Shown: positions 18,890 to 24,898 of the stretch, piece by piece
How the letters are laid out: the number at the start of each line of letters is the position of its first letter
How positions within the stretch are numbered: position 1 is the stretch's first letter
Made by a program: the position numbers and the translations under genes
The notes under the pieces: generated by a model
Databases searched by the model: none
What the model saw: only the letters and a program-made list of their open reading frames with translations
Told to the model about the DNA's origin: nothing
IMG/VR virus record: IMGVR_UViG_3300025645_000048
Span: 25,306-89,305 of that record
Reading direction: 5' to 3' (one strand)
Origin: a virus
DNA length: 64,000 nucleotides

Positions 18890-19175
18890 CCTCTTCTAGT
18901 TTTCCAATTGCACATACACAGATTGAATAAACATCATTATCTACTTCTAAATCTTCACACCAATCTTTCCAGACCTCATCATCGACATCTTCTCTATGCA
19001 GTCTAAACATTTTAGCTTTCTTATAGAACTCTACACCTTTGGGATAATATTTCTTTTCTATCACAAGATAAGAGTTCTTAAAGTCTTCTAGTTTTTCTTC
19101 AGCTTGTTCTCTTGCTTCGGTTTCCTTAGCAAGTAGCCCTTGTACATGCTTAATAATTTCAAATTGATTATCCAT
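18879..19175 (-). CDS. Acidic hypothetical protein, 98 aa
   Basis: N-terminal coiled coil (VQGLLAKETEAREQAEEKL) followed by a tryptophan/aspartate-rich region (DDEVWKDWCEDLEVDND) and a DES tail. The strong negative charge recalls phage anti-host or DNA-mimic proteins, but no family is recognised. Overlaps the genes on both sides by 8-11 nt. Confidence 0.68.
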   Translation of the reverse strand: MDNQFEIIKHVQGLLAKETEAREQAEEKLEDFKNSYLVIEKKYYPKGVEFYKKAKMFRLHREDVDDEVWKDWCEDLEVDNDVYSICVCAIGKLEEDES

Positions 19176-19419
19176 AATTTCTTTTTAATTTTAAGTTAAT
19201 ATCTTTTTTTAAGTATTCATAGTCCATTAATTGTTCTAAAGTATAGTCATCAAGGTAAAAAACATCATATACTAATTCACCATATTTCATAACTAAGTCA
19301 ACTAAGTTTCCTATTATGTCTTGAATATTATCACCAGATGGTGTGGTCCAAGTTTCTCCATTATCTATTAATTCAGAATACTCTTGAATTACTTGATTAT
19401 ATATTTCTTCTCTATTCAT
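19168..19419 (-). CDS. Hypothetical acidic protein, 83 aa
   Basis: No domain recognised. Contains TWTTPSGDNIQDIIGNLVDL and an aromatic acidic segment (VYDVFYLDDYTLEQLMDYEY). ATG at 19419 is preceded by the repeated AT-rich start element. Part of the cluster of small early genes 18.4-24 kb, whose products usually reprogram the host. Confidence 0.68.
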   Translation of the reverse strand: MNREEIYNQVIQEYSELIDNGETWTTPSGDNIQDIIGNLVDLVMKYGELVYDVFYLDDYTLEQLMDYEYLKKDINLKLKRNYG

Positions 19420-19426
19420 AATTTAT

Positions 19427-19621
19427 TTAATTTAAGTTAATATTTCTTTCTAATTTTGTTTTATACCATTCAACATGAACAATATCATTGTTAAACATAT
19501 TGTCTGTATCTAAATCTTCTTTAGGTACATCATAGTGATATATTCCATATAACAAACCATTGTTGTTATCTTTTTTATCGGTTCTTTGTTGTTCATAATG
19601 AACTGCTAATTTTACTATCAT
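19427..19621 (-). CDS. Hypothetical protein, 64 aa
   Basis: Short mixed protein (YEQQRTDKKDNNNGLLYGIY, VHVEWYKTKLERN-like end). Its last codons are built from the same AT-rich repeat that forms the leader of the next gene, showing how the repeat overlaps coding and initiation functions. Function unknown. Confidence 0.65.
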   Translation of the reverse strand: MIVKLAVHYEQQRTDKKDNNNGLLYGIYHYDVPKEDLDTDNMFNNDIVHVEWYKTKLERNINLN

Positions 19622-19633
19622 AATTTATTTAAT

Positions 19634-19762
19634 TTAAGTTAATATTTTTTGTACATCATAACTTAGTGCCACTAGTTCTTGAGTATCTTTTATTGATTCT
19701 AATTGATTTTTAGAATACTTATCAGTAAGATTTAGTATTCTGTTTATTGCTCTTTCTCTCAT
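19634..19762 (-). CDS. Small hypothetical protein, 42 aa
   Basis: ATG at 19762; helical frame RERAINRILNLTDKYSKNQ. It is bracketed at both ends by the AT-rich start element, fills the space between two accepted genes, and has a plausible composition. No family recognised. Confidence 0.6.
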   Translation of the reverse strand: MRERAINRILNLTDKYSKNQLESIKDTQELVALSYDVQKILT

Positions 19763-19786
19763 ATTATTTAATTTAAGTTATACATT
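19760..19786 (-). promoter_or_regulatory. Example of the repeated AT-rich start element of the minus-strand block
   Basis: On the minus strand the leader reads TTAAATTAAATAATATG here. Nearly the same string, TTAAATTAAATAAATTATG, precedes the starts at 19419 and 19621, with looser versions at 19175 and 18701. A second version, AATAATTATG after CAAAA, precedes 21332, 21550 and an in-frame ATG at 21454. No Shine-Dalgarno is present. These look like duplicated translation-initiation leaders typical of Bacteroidota, where A-rich, unstructured upstream sequence drives initiation. Confidence 0.6.
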
Positions 19787-20416
19787 ATTTGTTGATTCTA
19801 CAATCTCTGCACAAAGTTCTGATGGAATCTTACTTCTATCAAAGTAGCTTCCTCGACCTTGAGTTCCACTTTGACTTCCTCTTGGTGCAGATACATGACA
19901 AGGATCTCCATTGTTACACATAGGTTTAGGAGTCCAATAAGTATTGTTGGTCCATATGTCTGTTGGCTTCATCCTATCATCTCCATACTGACAATAGGTT
20001 AAAGTGTGTCGGACATGGTCAACATCATTCCAATGAGGAGACTTTCTCATCTTGCCTCTTGGATTCTCTATGTACCAAATCATATTAGGATTTTTCTTAA
20101 GGAGTATATCTATAATCTTCATAGTTCTCATTAAGATGTTTATTCCTTTGACTGCATTATTTGTCTTTGGCATAAACTCATGTCCTTTCTCCCAATGATG
20201 TCCAATAGATGCTACAGAAAATGACTCACATGGTGGTGATGCCCATAACATATCTACTCTGTCAAAATTGATTGAACTAACCTGAAAATCCATAATATCA
20301 CAAACATAATTTGTGTTTGGGAAATCCACACAATCAGAAGAGAAGACTTTGTGTCCTCTCTTCTCTGCCTCTTTTCCTATGCTTCGGCTTCCACTAAAAA
20401 GTTCTACCACATTCAT
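19778..20416 (-). CDS. Short C5-type DNA cytosine methyltransferase, 212 aa
   Basis: Second methylase of the window. Motif I VVELFSGSRSIGKEAEKRG (3-21), motif IV ASPPCESFS with catalytic C63, and motif VI YIENPRGKMRKSP (ENP 117-119) are clear; a separate target-recognition domain is missing, as in the compact phage DCM-like family. A C-terminal region with NNGDPCHVSAPRGSQSG may replace it. Orphan enzyme, probably protecting phage DNA. It overlaps the upstream gene by 4 nt. Confidence 0.88.
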   Translation of the reverse strand: MNVVELFSGSRSIGKEAEKRGHKVFSSDCVDFPNTNYVCDIMDFQVSSINFDRVDMLWASPPCESFSVASIGHHWEKGHEFMPKTNNAVKGINILMRTMKIIDILLKKNPNMIWYIENPRGKMRKSPHWNDVDHVRHTLTYCQYGDDRMKPTDIWTNNTYWTPKPMCNNGDPCHVSAPRGSQSGTQGRGSYFDRSKIPSELCAEIVESTNNV

Positions 20417-20757
20417 TGTTGGTTTCTTTTATAGTGACAAAAGATTAACCACTCATCAAGTCTGTCCTCAATGTAGTGTTGTAAATCAAAACTTAAGTCA
20501 GTTAGATAGTCGGCATAGTACTTAGTGTGGTCCACTTTTTTAGAAAGTGTCTGCCAATCTTTTGGTAATCTACCATTAAAATCTCCAATGATTTCATTTT
20601 TGATTCTCTCCACTACAATAAGAGTTTGTCTTCTTACTAGTGGCATACTAAGGTGGAGATAATGCTCTTCCATAGCTTGTAAGAAATCATCTTTGTCGAT
20701 AAATTCTTTGTCATAAGCATCAAGATTAAACTTTAATGCTTTCATAAATTTGCTCAT
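20413..20757 (-). CDS. Hypothetical protein, 114 aa
   Basis: No domain recognised; helical and charged, with KDWQTLSKKVDHTKYYADYL. I chose the ATG at 20757 because the AATAATTATG leader used throughout this block lies directly before it; the frame is open further upstream with only a TTG at 20781. Coupled to the downstream methyltransferase by an ATGA overlap. Confidence 0.68.
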   Translation of the reverse strand: MSKFMKALKFNLDAYDKEFIDKDDFLQAMEEHYLHLSMPLVRRQTLIVVERIKNEIIGDFNGRLPKDWQTLSKKVDHTKYYADYLTDLSFDLQHYIEDRLDEWLIFCHYKRNQQ

Positions 20758-20783
20758 AATTATTTGTATTAAGTTAAACAATG

Positions 20784-20803
20784 ACTCCCAGATGTCTGGG
20801 AGT
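20784..20803 (-). other. 9-bp perfect inverted repeat (ACTCCCAGA / TCTGGGAGT)
   Basis: ACTCCCAGA-TG-TCTGGGAGT lies between two minus-strand genes. GC content is far above the surroundings. No T-run follows on either strand, so it may be an RNA processing or stabilising hairpin, or a dimeric operator. One of four G/C-rich hairpins placed between genes of this early block. Confidence 0.55.
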
Positions 20804-20822
20804 TTCGTAGGTGTTTAAACCT

Positions 20823-21332
20823 TTACTCTTCAGATTGTTCTTTCTCTACAAAGTCATACTTCTGTCTTAAGTCTCCCTCTGTACATTCTTTAGGGAATAA
20901 CTCTTCCATAAGTGCTTTCTCACAACTATACATCCATTTTGTGCCCTCCTTTTTTATTTGTTCGGCTTTCCTACTGCCTACTGAGGTGTCCTTAATTAGT
21001 GTTTTATAAGTCTCAACAGAAATGTCTTTCCATAACTTCTTTAATTCTCCTTCAGAATCACACATAGTATTCCAAATGTTATTACCTTCTTTGTCATATG
21101 CAGAGTCACCTAAAATAGTTATTTTATCTCCTTGCCACCTACCGATAATGGTAGATGGTTGAGGAATTGAATCTTTGTACTCTATGTGTCCTTCTGCCAA
21201 TAGTAAAGCAAGTCCTTGCAGAATCTCTCCTCTACTGCTTATAATCTCTCCTATTTTTAACCCACTACCGAAAGTATGAGGAGTAAGTAGTTCTTTTTTT
21301 GTTTTGTTTATTACTCTAAAATATTGTCCCAT
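20823..21332 (-). CDS. Conserved phage protein of the MGQY type, 169 aa
   Basis: The N-terminus MGQYFRVINKTKKELLTPHT followed by GLKIGEI, then GLALLLAEG and GRWQGDKITILGDSAY, matches a widespread phage/actinobacterial family of unknown function that begins MGQYYK.VN..KKE.L.PH. The C-terminal half differs from that family. It probably acts early in infection, judging by operon position. Confidence 0.7.
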   Translation of the reverse strand: MGQYFRVINKTKKELLTPHTFGSGLKIGEIISSRGEILQGLALLLAEGHIEYKDSIPQPSTIIGRWQGDKITILGDSAYDKEGNNIWNTMCDSEGELKKLWKDISVETYKTLIKDTSVGSRKAEQIKKEGTKWMYSCEKALMEELFPKECTEGDLRQKYDFVEKEQSEE

Positions 21333-21334
21333 AA

Positions 21335-21550
21335 TTATTGTTTTTGTTCTTTTATTAGTTTATTAATGTCTTGTACTATTTTGAATACATTGTCTCCAAC
21401 ATCTGCACCTTCAATAATCCATTCTATTTTTTCTATAAGTTCTTTTTTGTTCATAATTATTGCTTTTGATTTATTTTTAGATTTTTCTATTAATATTAAT
21501 AAGTCATCTTGTGAATTGTTCCAATCCCAATATTCTTTAGTATTTCTCAT
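21335..21550 (-). CDS. Small hypothetical protein, 71 aa, with an internal start element
   Basis: ATG at 21550 has the AATAATTATG leader. A second copy of the same leader lies in frame within the gene and precedes Met33 (ATG at 21454). The second half alone, beginning MNKKELIEKIEWIIEGADVG, would make a 39-aa helical protein. So either two products are made from one frame, or two former genes fused by loss of a stop. No family recognised. Confidence 0.62.
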   Translation of the reverse strand: MRNTKEYWDWNNSQDDLLILIEKSKNKSKAIIMNKKELIEKIEWIIEGADVGDNVFKIVQDINKLIKEQKQ

Positions 21551-21552
21551 AA

Positions 21553-21843
21553 TTATTGTTTTTGATTTAAGATGAATTCATTTAAATGTTCTTTGTTGCT
21601 TTGGTCAAGCATCATATAGAACTCATAGAAGATTATTGTTCCAGTCATATTTCTTACAAATGGATTAGAACATTCTTCTCTTGCCTTAGTTAAGTGTGTA
21701 ACCAAAGTATCCCATTTATCTTGTAGGTGGTTTGCAAGTAATGGATTGTCTGTCCAGACTCTATCAATAAAGTCATAGTGAAAATTGTTAGCATAGTAAG
21801 TAAATGCTACAATTGGGTCTTGTTTTGTTTTAGTGTGTGCCAT
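21553..21843 (-). CDS. Hypothetical protein, 96 aa
   Basis: No family recognised; helical and aromatic (VAFTYYANNFHYDFIDRVW, MTGTIIFYEFYMMLDQSN). ATG at 21843 with an AT-rich leader; 3-nt gap to the next gene. Probably an early host-takeover protein by position. Confidence 0.68.
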   Translation of the reverse strand: MAHTKTKQDPIVAFTYYANNFHYDFIDRVWTDNPLLANHLQDKWDTLVTHLTKAREECSNPFVRNMTGTIIFYEFYMMLDQSNKEHLNEFILNQKQ

Positions 21844-21849
21844 AGTTAT

Positions 21850-22116
21850 TTATTTAATTGTTTTTAAAATTTTAGCATCATGCCATATATGAATCATTGA
21901 GCATATAACATCATCTGTATGCTCTCCTTTATAATAGAAATTATACCAAGTTGTAAACTCTTCATCTGCTTTACAATATTCTTTTTTGAAAATCTCATAT
22001 TCTTCATCACTTGTTCCGAACATATAGTTCAATGCTACATAACCATTTTTGTTGGTTTCTTTATACACCCAAAAGTCATCTACAACAAGGTGTTCAATCT
22101 TTAAAGTATTTTCCAT
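21850..22116 (-). CDS. Hypothetical protein, 88 aa
   Basis: Acidic and aromatic (YMFGTSDEEYEIFKKEYC, FTTWYNFYYKGEHTDD) with no recognised motif. The 2-nt gap to the upstream gene and similar spacing downstream place it within the same polycistronic early transcript. Confidence 0.66.
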   Translation of the reverse strand: MENTLKIEHLVVDDFWVYKETNKNGYVALNYMFGTSDEEYEIFKKEYCKADEEFTTWYNFYYKGEHTDDVICSMIHIWHDAKILKTIK

Positions 22117-22118
22117 AG

Positions 22119-22451
22119 TTATTTCTGTTTTTTAGATAGGTTAGTAATAATGTGTGCCATTGTATTTAAATGGTTTTCTAGTGGAGAATTTTTGTGTTCA
22201 TTTCCATTCTCATCCAAGTGGATAATTGGAGATGAATTATCAAATTCCCAAGCTAGATCCTTTCCAGCTGTAGCATCCAAAACATCAATAATTCTATTAC
22301 ATTGATTGATTTGTGCTTGAATAATTACTTGTTGTTTAGGCAAGGTTTTTTGTCCACTTATAGTGGTGTAGTAATTCTCTTCTAATCCCTCTTTTCTATT
22401 AGAGATTAAGTCTCGAATTAAGTCTAAATCTTTAGATTCAAATTGATTCAT
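22119..22451 (-). CDS. Hypothetical protein, 110 aa
   Basis: I chose the ATG at 22451 (protein starting MNQFESKDLDLIRDL) because the repeated AT-rich leader precedes it; an ATG nine codons upstream (22478) is less likely. Resembles small phage proteins with LISNRKEGLEENYYTTISGQ and the conserved ending NGNEHKNSPLENHL. Unknown function. Confidence 0.66.
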   Translation of the reverse strand: MNQFESKDLDLIRDLISNRKEGLEENYYTTISGQKTLPKQQVIIQAQINQCNRIIDVLDATAGKDLAWEFDNSSPIIHLDENGNEHKNSPLENHLNTMAHIITNLSKKQK

Positions 22452-22489
22452 AATTTTATTAAATTTAATTATCTGCATTATTGCATTGA

Positions 22490-22531
22490 GATTAGGAGAG
22501 GAATCGAGCCTCTCCTTGTTCCAAACTAATC
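22490..22531 (-). ncRNA. tRNA acceptor/T-arm-like minihelix
   Basis: On the minus strand: GATTAG, a short linker, GGAGAGG, the 7-nt loop CTCGATT, CCTCTCC, then CTAATC sharing its first C with the arm. The loop with its closing pair (G-CTCGATT-C) matches the tRNA T-loop rule GTTCRANYC at all but one position; with a 5-bp T stem, GATTAG/CTAATC forms six pairs of an acceptor stem. The D and anticodon arms are absent. The 5' strand overlaps the TAG stop of the upstream gene. No encoded CCA and no T-run follow. A tRNA-like RNA, tRNA remnant or simple hairpin are all possible. Confidence 0.45.
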
Positions 22532-23164
22532 TATAGTACCACTTGTCATTCCTCTATTCAAGTAATACTCTTTCTCCTTACTTATCTCTTCTTCTGATTG
22601 TTGAGCATCTATAGTGAATAACACATCTTCTTCAATGTAATTGTCTCTCCATTGATTTGTGTCATAGTGCAACATTGCACCACCATCATTACCCTCATCA
22701 TCAGTCTGAGGAATTAAGATAGTACCATCATCTAACCATAGTGCAAGTGGAGATTTGTACCATCCAAAACTCTCACATTCTTGTGGATTTAAGTGTCTGA
22801 CATTAACAATCTTTCTACCAATTAGATGTGTGAATCTTGACCTATATTTATTGTGAGGTAGATTATTTACATAATCTTGAGCATTCTTACTTAACTCTCT
22901 AAGCATTGCATTGACTTTATTTGGGTTTTTTGAATATTGTATACCATAAAGTCCTAACTTATAAGTGTTCTTAGCTTCTTTAATAAGTAGTCTATCAGTT
23001 AACCAATCTGCAATAGTATTATTGTAGTAACCTTGCTTACTGATGAATTTCTTTGGATTCTTTCCTTGAGCAATCCATACTTGTTCTCTAATGTCCTTTA
23101 GAGTAAAAGGTTTGTCATCGAATTTATTAAATAGGTTGACAAAGATTTGTTGTTTGATTTTCAT
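22526..23164 (-). CDS. Conserved phage protein, 212 aa
   Basis: N-terminal half looks like a winged-helix (FTLKDIREQVWIAQGKNPKK, then TIADWLTDRLLI). The C-terminal half has RHLNPQECESFGWYKSPLAL followed by WLDDGTILIPQTDDEGNDGG, a motif I recognise from a conserved phage/plasmid family of unknown function (GW...LDDGT...DDEGNDAG). ATG at 23164 overlaps the upstream stop as TAATG. Confidence 0.7.
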   Translation of the reverse strand: MKIKQQIFVNLFNKFDDKPFTLKDIREQVWIAQGKNPKKFISKQGYYNNTIADWLTDRLLIKEAKNTYKLGLYGIQYSKNPNKVNAMLRELSKNAQDYVNNLPHNKYRSRFTHLIGRKIVNVRHLNPQECESFGWYKSPLALWLDDGTILIPQTDDEGNDGGAMLHYDTNQWRDNYIEEDVLFTIDAQQSEEEISKEKEYYLNRGMTSGTID

Positions 23165-23289
23165 TATGATGTGATTAAGTTAAAAGTTATAAATGTAATT
23201 CCTATAATATCAAAGAATAGTAATGTGTAGACTAAACAAGCTACTATAGGGTTAGTGTCATTCCAAATTGATTTGATTAAGTATTTCAT
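23164..23289 (-). CDS. Small membrane protein, 41 aa
   Basis: ATG at 23289; MKYLIKSIWNDTNPIVACLV followed by a long hydrophobic segment (YTLLFFDIIGITFITFNLI), so one or two membrane passes. TAATG overlap with the next gene supports translation. Possible superinfection-exclusion or lysis-timing role; not inferable. Confidence 0.6.
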   Translation of the reverse strand: MKYLIKSIWNDTNPIVACLVYTLLFFDIIGITFITFNLITS

Positions 23290-23291
23290 AG

Positions 23292-23495
23292 TTAAGATAT
23301 ATTAGGGTTAAATTCAGTTATATAATAGTCTAGTAAATCATCTTTAGATTCTATTCTATTTTTATACAATGCATCTTGAGTTGCATAATATTTAGTGTTG
23401 GATTCAGTAATAGTGATGACATTACCATCTTCTATCCACTCATCAAACCTCTTTAAGATTTGAGAAAATTGATTATTTGTAAGTCTTATACTCAT
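23292..23495 (-). CDS. Hypothetical protein, 67 aa
   Basis: Hydrophilic helical protein (LTNNQFSQILKRFDEWIEDG, then TKYYATQDALYKNRIESKDD). ATG at 23495 with an ACTATG-type leader shared by the surrounding genes. No family recognised. Confidence 0.66.
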   Translation of the reverse strand: MSIRLTNNQFSQILKRFDEWIEDGNVITITESNTKYYATQDALYKNRIESKDDLLDYYITEFNPNIS

Positions 23496-23500
23496 AGTTA

Positions 23501-23680
23501 TTATTTGTTAGGGTTAATGGTTACACAATAAGAAGAACTTCTTCCATCGGTTAATAATTCTTTAAATTTTAGACTTAATTCCTCTAGTCCATCTGTACTA
23601 TTTTGAGGTTGAGTCTTAATCTCCATAGACACTAGGTTAGATAATTTTGCTAAGTCTGTAAGTGTTAGTCTTGTAATCAT
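23501..23680 (-). CDS. Hypothetical protein, 59 aa
   Basis: ATG at 23680, stop at 23501; MITRLTLTDLAKLSNLVSME, then TDGLEELSLKFKELLTDGRS and a C-terminal SSYCVTINPNK. It sits neatly between two other small genes with 5- and 2-nt gaps. Unknown function. Confidence 0.63.
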   Translation of the reverse strand: MITRLTLTDLAKLSNLVSMEIKTQPQNSTDGLEELSLKFKELLTDGRSSSYCVTINPNK

Positions 23681-23682
23681 AG

Positions 23683-23856
23683 TTATAGGTTTAAAGGGTT
23701 AATGTTAATGTCTAATGCTTCACTCATTGTGAATACATTCTCGATAATAATAGTTAATTCATCCATTGTATTTAATTTAATTAAGTTAGATATGAGAGGT
23801 AAGTCACTGACTATCAGTGAGTTAGGTGTAAATTGTGTGTATAGTGTGTCTCTCAT
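23683..23856 (-). CDS. First gene of the minus-strand early block, 57 aa
   Basis: ATG at 23856 chosen (only a TTG lies further upstream). Begins MRDTLYTQFTPNSL. A TATATTTA box ends 4 nt before the ATG on the minus strand, so if it is the -7 box, the transcript would be nearly leaderless, which would explain the different leader of this gene. No family recognised. Confidence 0.58.
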   Translation of the reverse strand: MRDTLYTQFTPNSLIVSDLPLISNLIKLNTMDELTIIIENVFTMSEALDININPLNL

Positions 23857-24374
23857 AGAGTAAATATACAATAAATATCTAATATATTACTAATACTTTA
23901 CTAATACTTTTAGACTAGGAGAAACAATTCTCTTTAATACTTATTTCAAATGATTACTATTTAATATTTAATTGACTAATCATAATCAAGTGTGAAATGA
24001 TAGTTGAGTTTTGTTTGTGTTTTGTTTAGTTGTAATTCAGTCGGTGAGGGGGTTAAGGGAAGGCTCTCTGTCTCTTCTCTTTTGTTTAACCAATTGAAGA
24101 GGGAAGGCTACAGATAGTGGAGTAGGAGTTATGTATACACCTAATTAACAAGGGATGTGAGGAGTCACACCTACCTAGTACCTACCTATGTCATAAGGGG
24201 TGGAGGAATTCTGAAAAAATCTGAAAAAAAAAGTTGAAATCCTTTTTTAATCAAAAAAAAATAATGACTTTCTGTGGGGGTGGGGTGTGTGTATAAGCAC
24301 TAATAACCCTCAACCTCTATATATCTAATAACTCAAAAAAATTTTCAGTATCTTTACTATCTAAATTTATAGCT
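23857..24374. other. 518-bp divergent non-coding region, candidate origin or control region
   Basis: No convincing gene. It separates the leftward early block from the rightward chaperonin genes. It holds G-rich tracts (GGTGAGGGGGTTAAGGG at 24043; GTGGGGGTGGGGTGTGTG near 24276), a 10-nt direct repeat AGGGAAGGCT (24056 and 24100), a tandem repeat ACCTACCTA (24169 and 24180), GGTTAA...TTAACC (24051/24086), repeated CTGAAAAAA, and a TATCTTTA box (24349) before the next gene. Strand switch, repeats and base asymmetry fit a replication origin or divergent promoter. Confidence 0.5.
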
Positions 24375-24572
24375 ATGAATAAATCTGATTACATTGATGG
24401 GTTGTACGTTAAGAACGGAAGACTTATAAATGAACGACCAAACAGTATGACTGGGATTCAAAAGGCAGTATCTATTAAACGATCAGTAACTAACGATCGT
24501 AAGATAAATCAAGTTGCAGAAGCGATACAGTTAGCTGAAAATAAAAAGAACTTTAACGAACTTAATTTCTAA
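24375..24572 (+). CDS. Small hypothetical protein, 65 aa
   Basis: Basic protein MNKSDYIDGLYVKNGRLINE, then MTGIQKAVSIKRSVTND and a helical end. First rightward gene after the divergent region, preceded by a TATCTTTA -7-like box 19 nt before its ATG. May be a DNA-binding regulator by size and charge; no family recognised. Confidence 0.6.
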   Translation: MNKSDYIDGLYVKNGRLINERPNSMTGIQKAVSIKRSVTNDRKINQVAEAIQLAENKKNFNELNF

Positions 24573-24736
24573 AAAATTTTCTGTTTTCTTTTTGTTTGAA
24601 TTAAGGGGTTTAGAAATAAATCTCTTTTTTTTTGCAAAGTGTATGATAACTGACACAACTATGACAACTAAAATTTAAAATCGACACAACCTAACTAACT
24701 GATTACTAGTACTTTTATTATTATAATTATTAATAA
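24573..24736. other. Non-coding spacer before the repeated element
   Basis: No gene seen. Contains a long T-run (24625), then GACA-bearing words in inverse orientation to the element downstream (TGACACAACTATGACAAC near 24651, CGACACAACC near 24681), which may be additional binding sites of the same protein. Confidence 0.4.
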
Positions 24737-24840
24737 TGTCGATTATGTCGAAAAAAATACTATTATAAAAATAAAAAAAAAGTAAAGTATAGTAAAATAT
24801 ATATAGAGTGTATAGTAGCAAAAAACATTGTCATTTGACA
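24737..24840. promoter_or_regulatory. Two-part TGTCA element, copy 2, beside the groEL promoter
   Basis: Tandem 9-nt repeats ATGTCGATT/ATGTCGAAA at 24736 and 24745, an AT-rich spacer, ATAGAGTGTATAGTAG near 24803-24818, and the inverted repeat TGTCA-TT-TGACA (24829-24840). Order, spacing (92 versus 96 nt) and several spacer words match copy 1 at 15605-15714. The palindrome ends exactly at the -33 box of the groEL promoter, so a bound protein would touch RNA polymerase. Confidence 0.6.
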
Positions 24841-24871
24841 TTTTGCTTTTTCACAAATTATACTATCTTTG
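24841..24871 (+). promoter_or_regulatory. Bacteroidota-type promoter of groEL
   Basis: TTTTG (24841-24845), 18-nt spacer, TATCTTTG (24864-24871), matching the Bacteroidota consensus TTTG-N19-TAnnTTTG. Start would fall a few bases downstream, leaving a leader of about 20 nt before the ATG at 24899. Directly abuts the TGTCA palindrome. Confidence 0.7.
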
Positions 24872-24898
24872 TTTAGTAATCTAATTTAATTTAATCTA

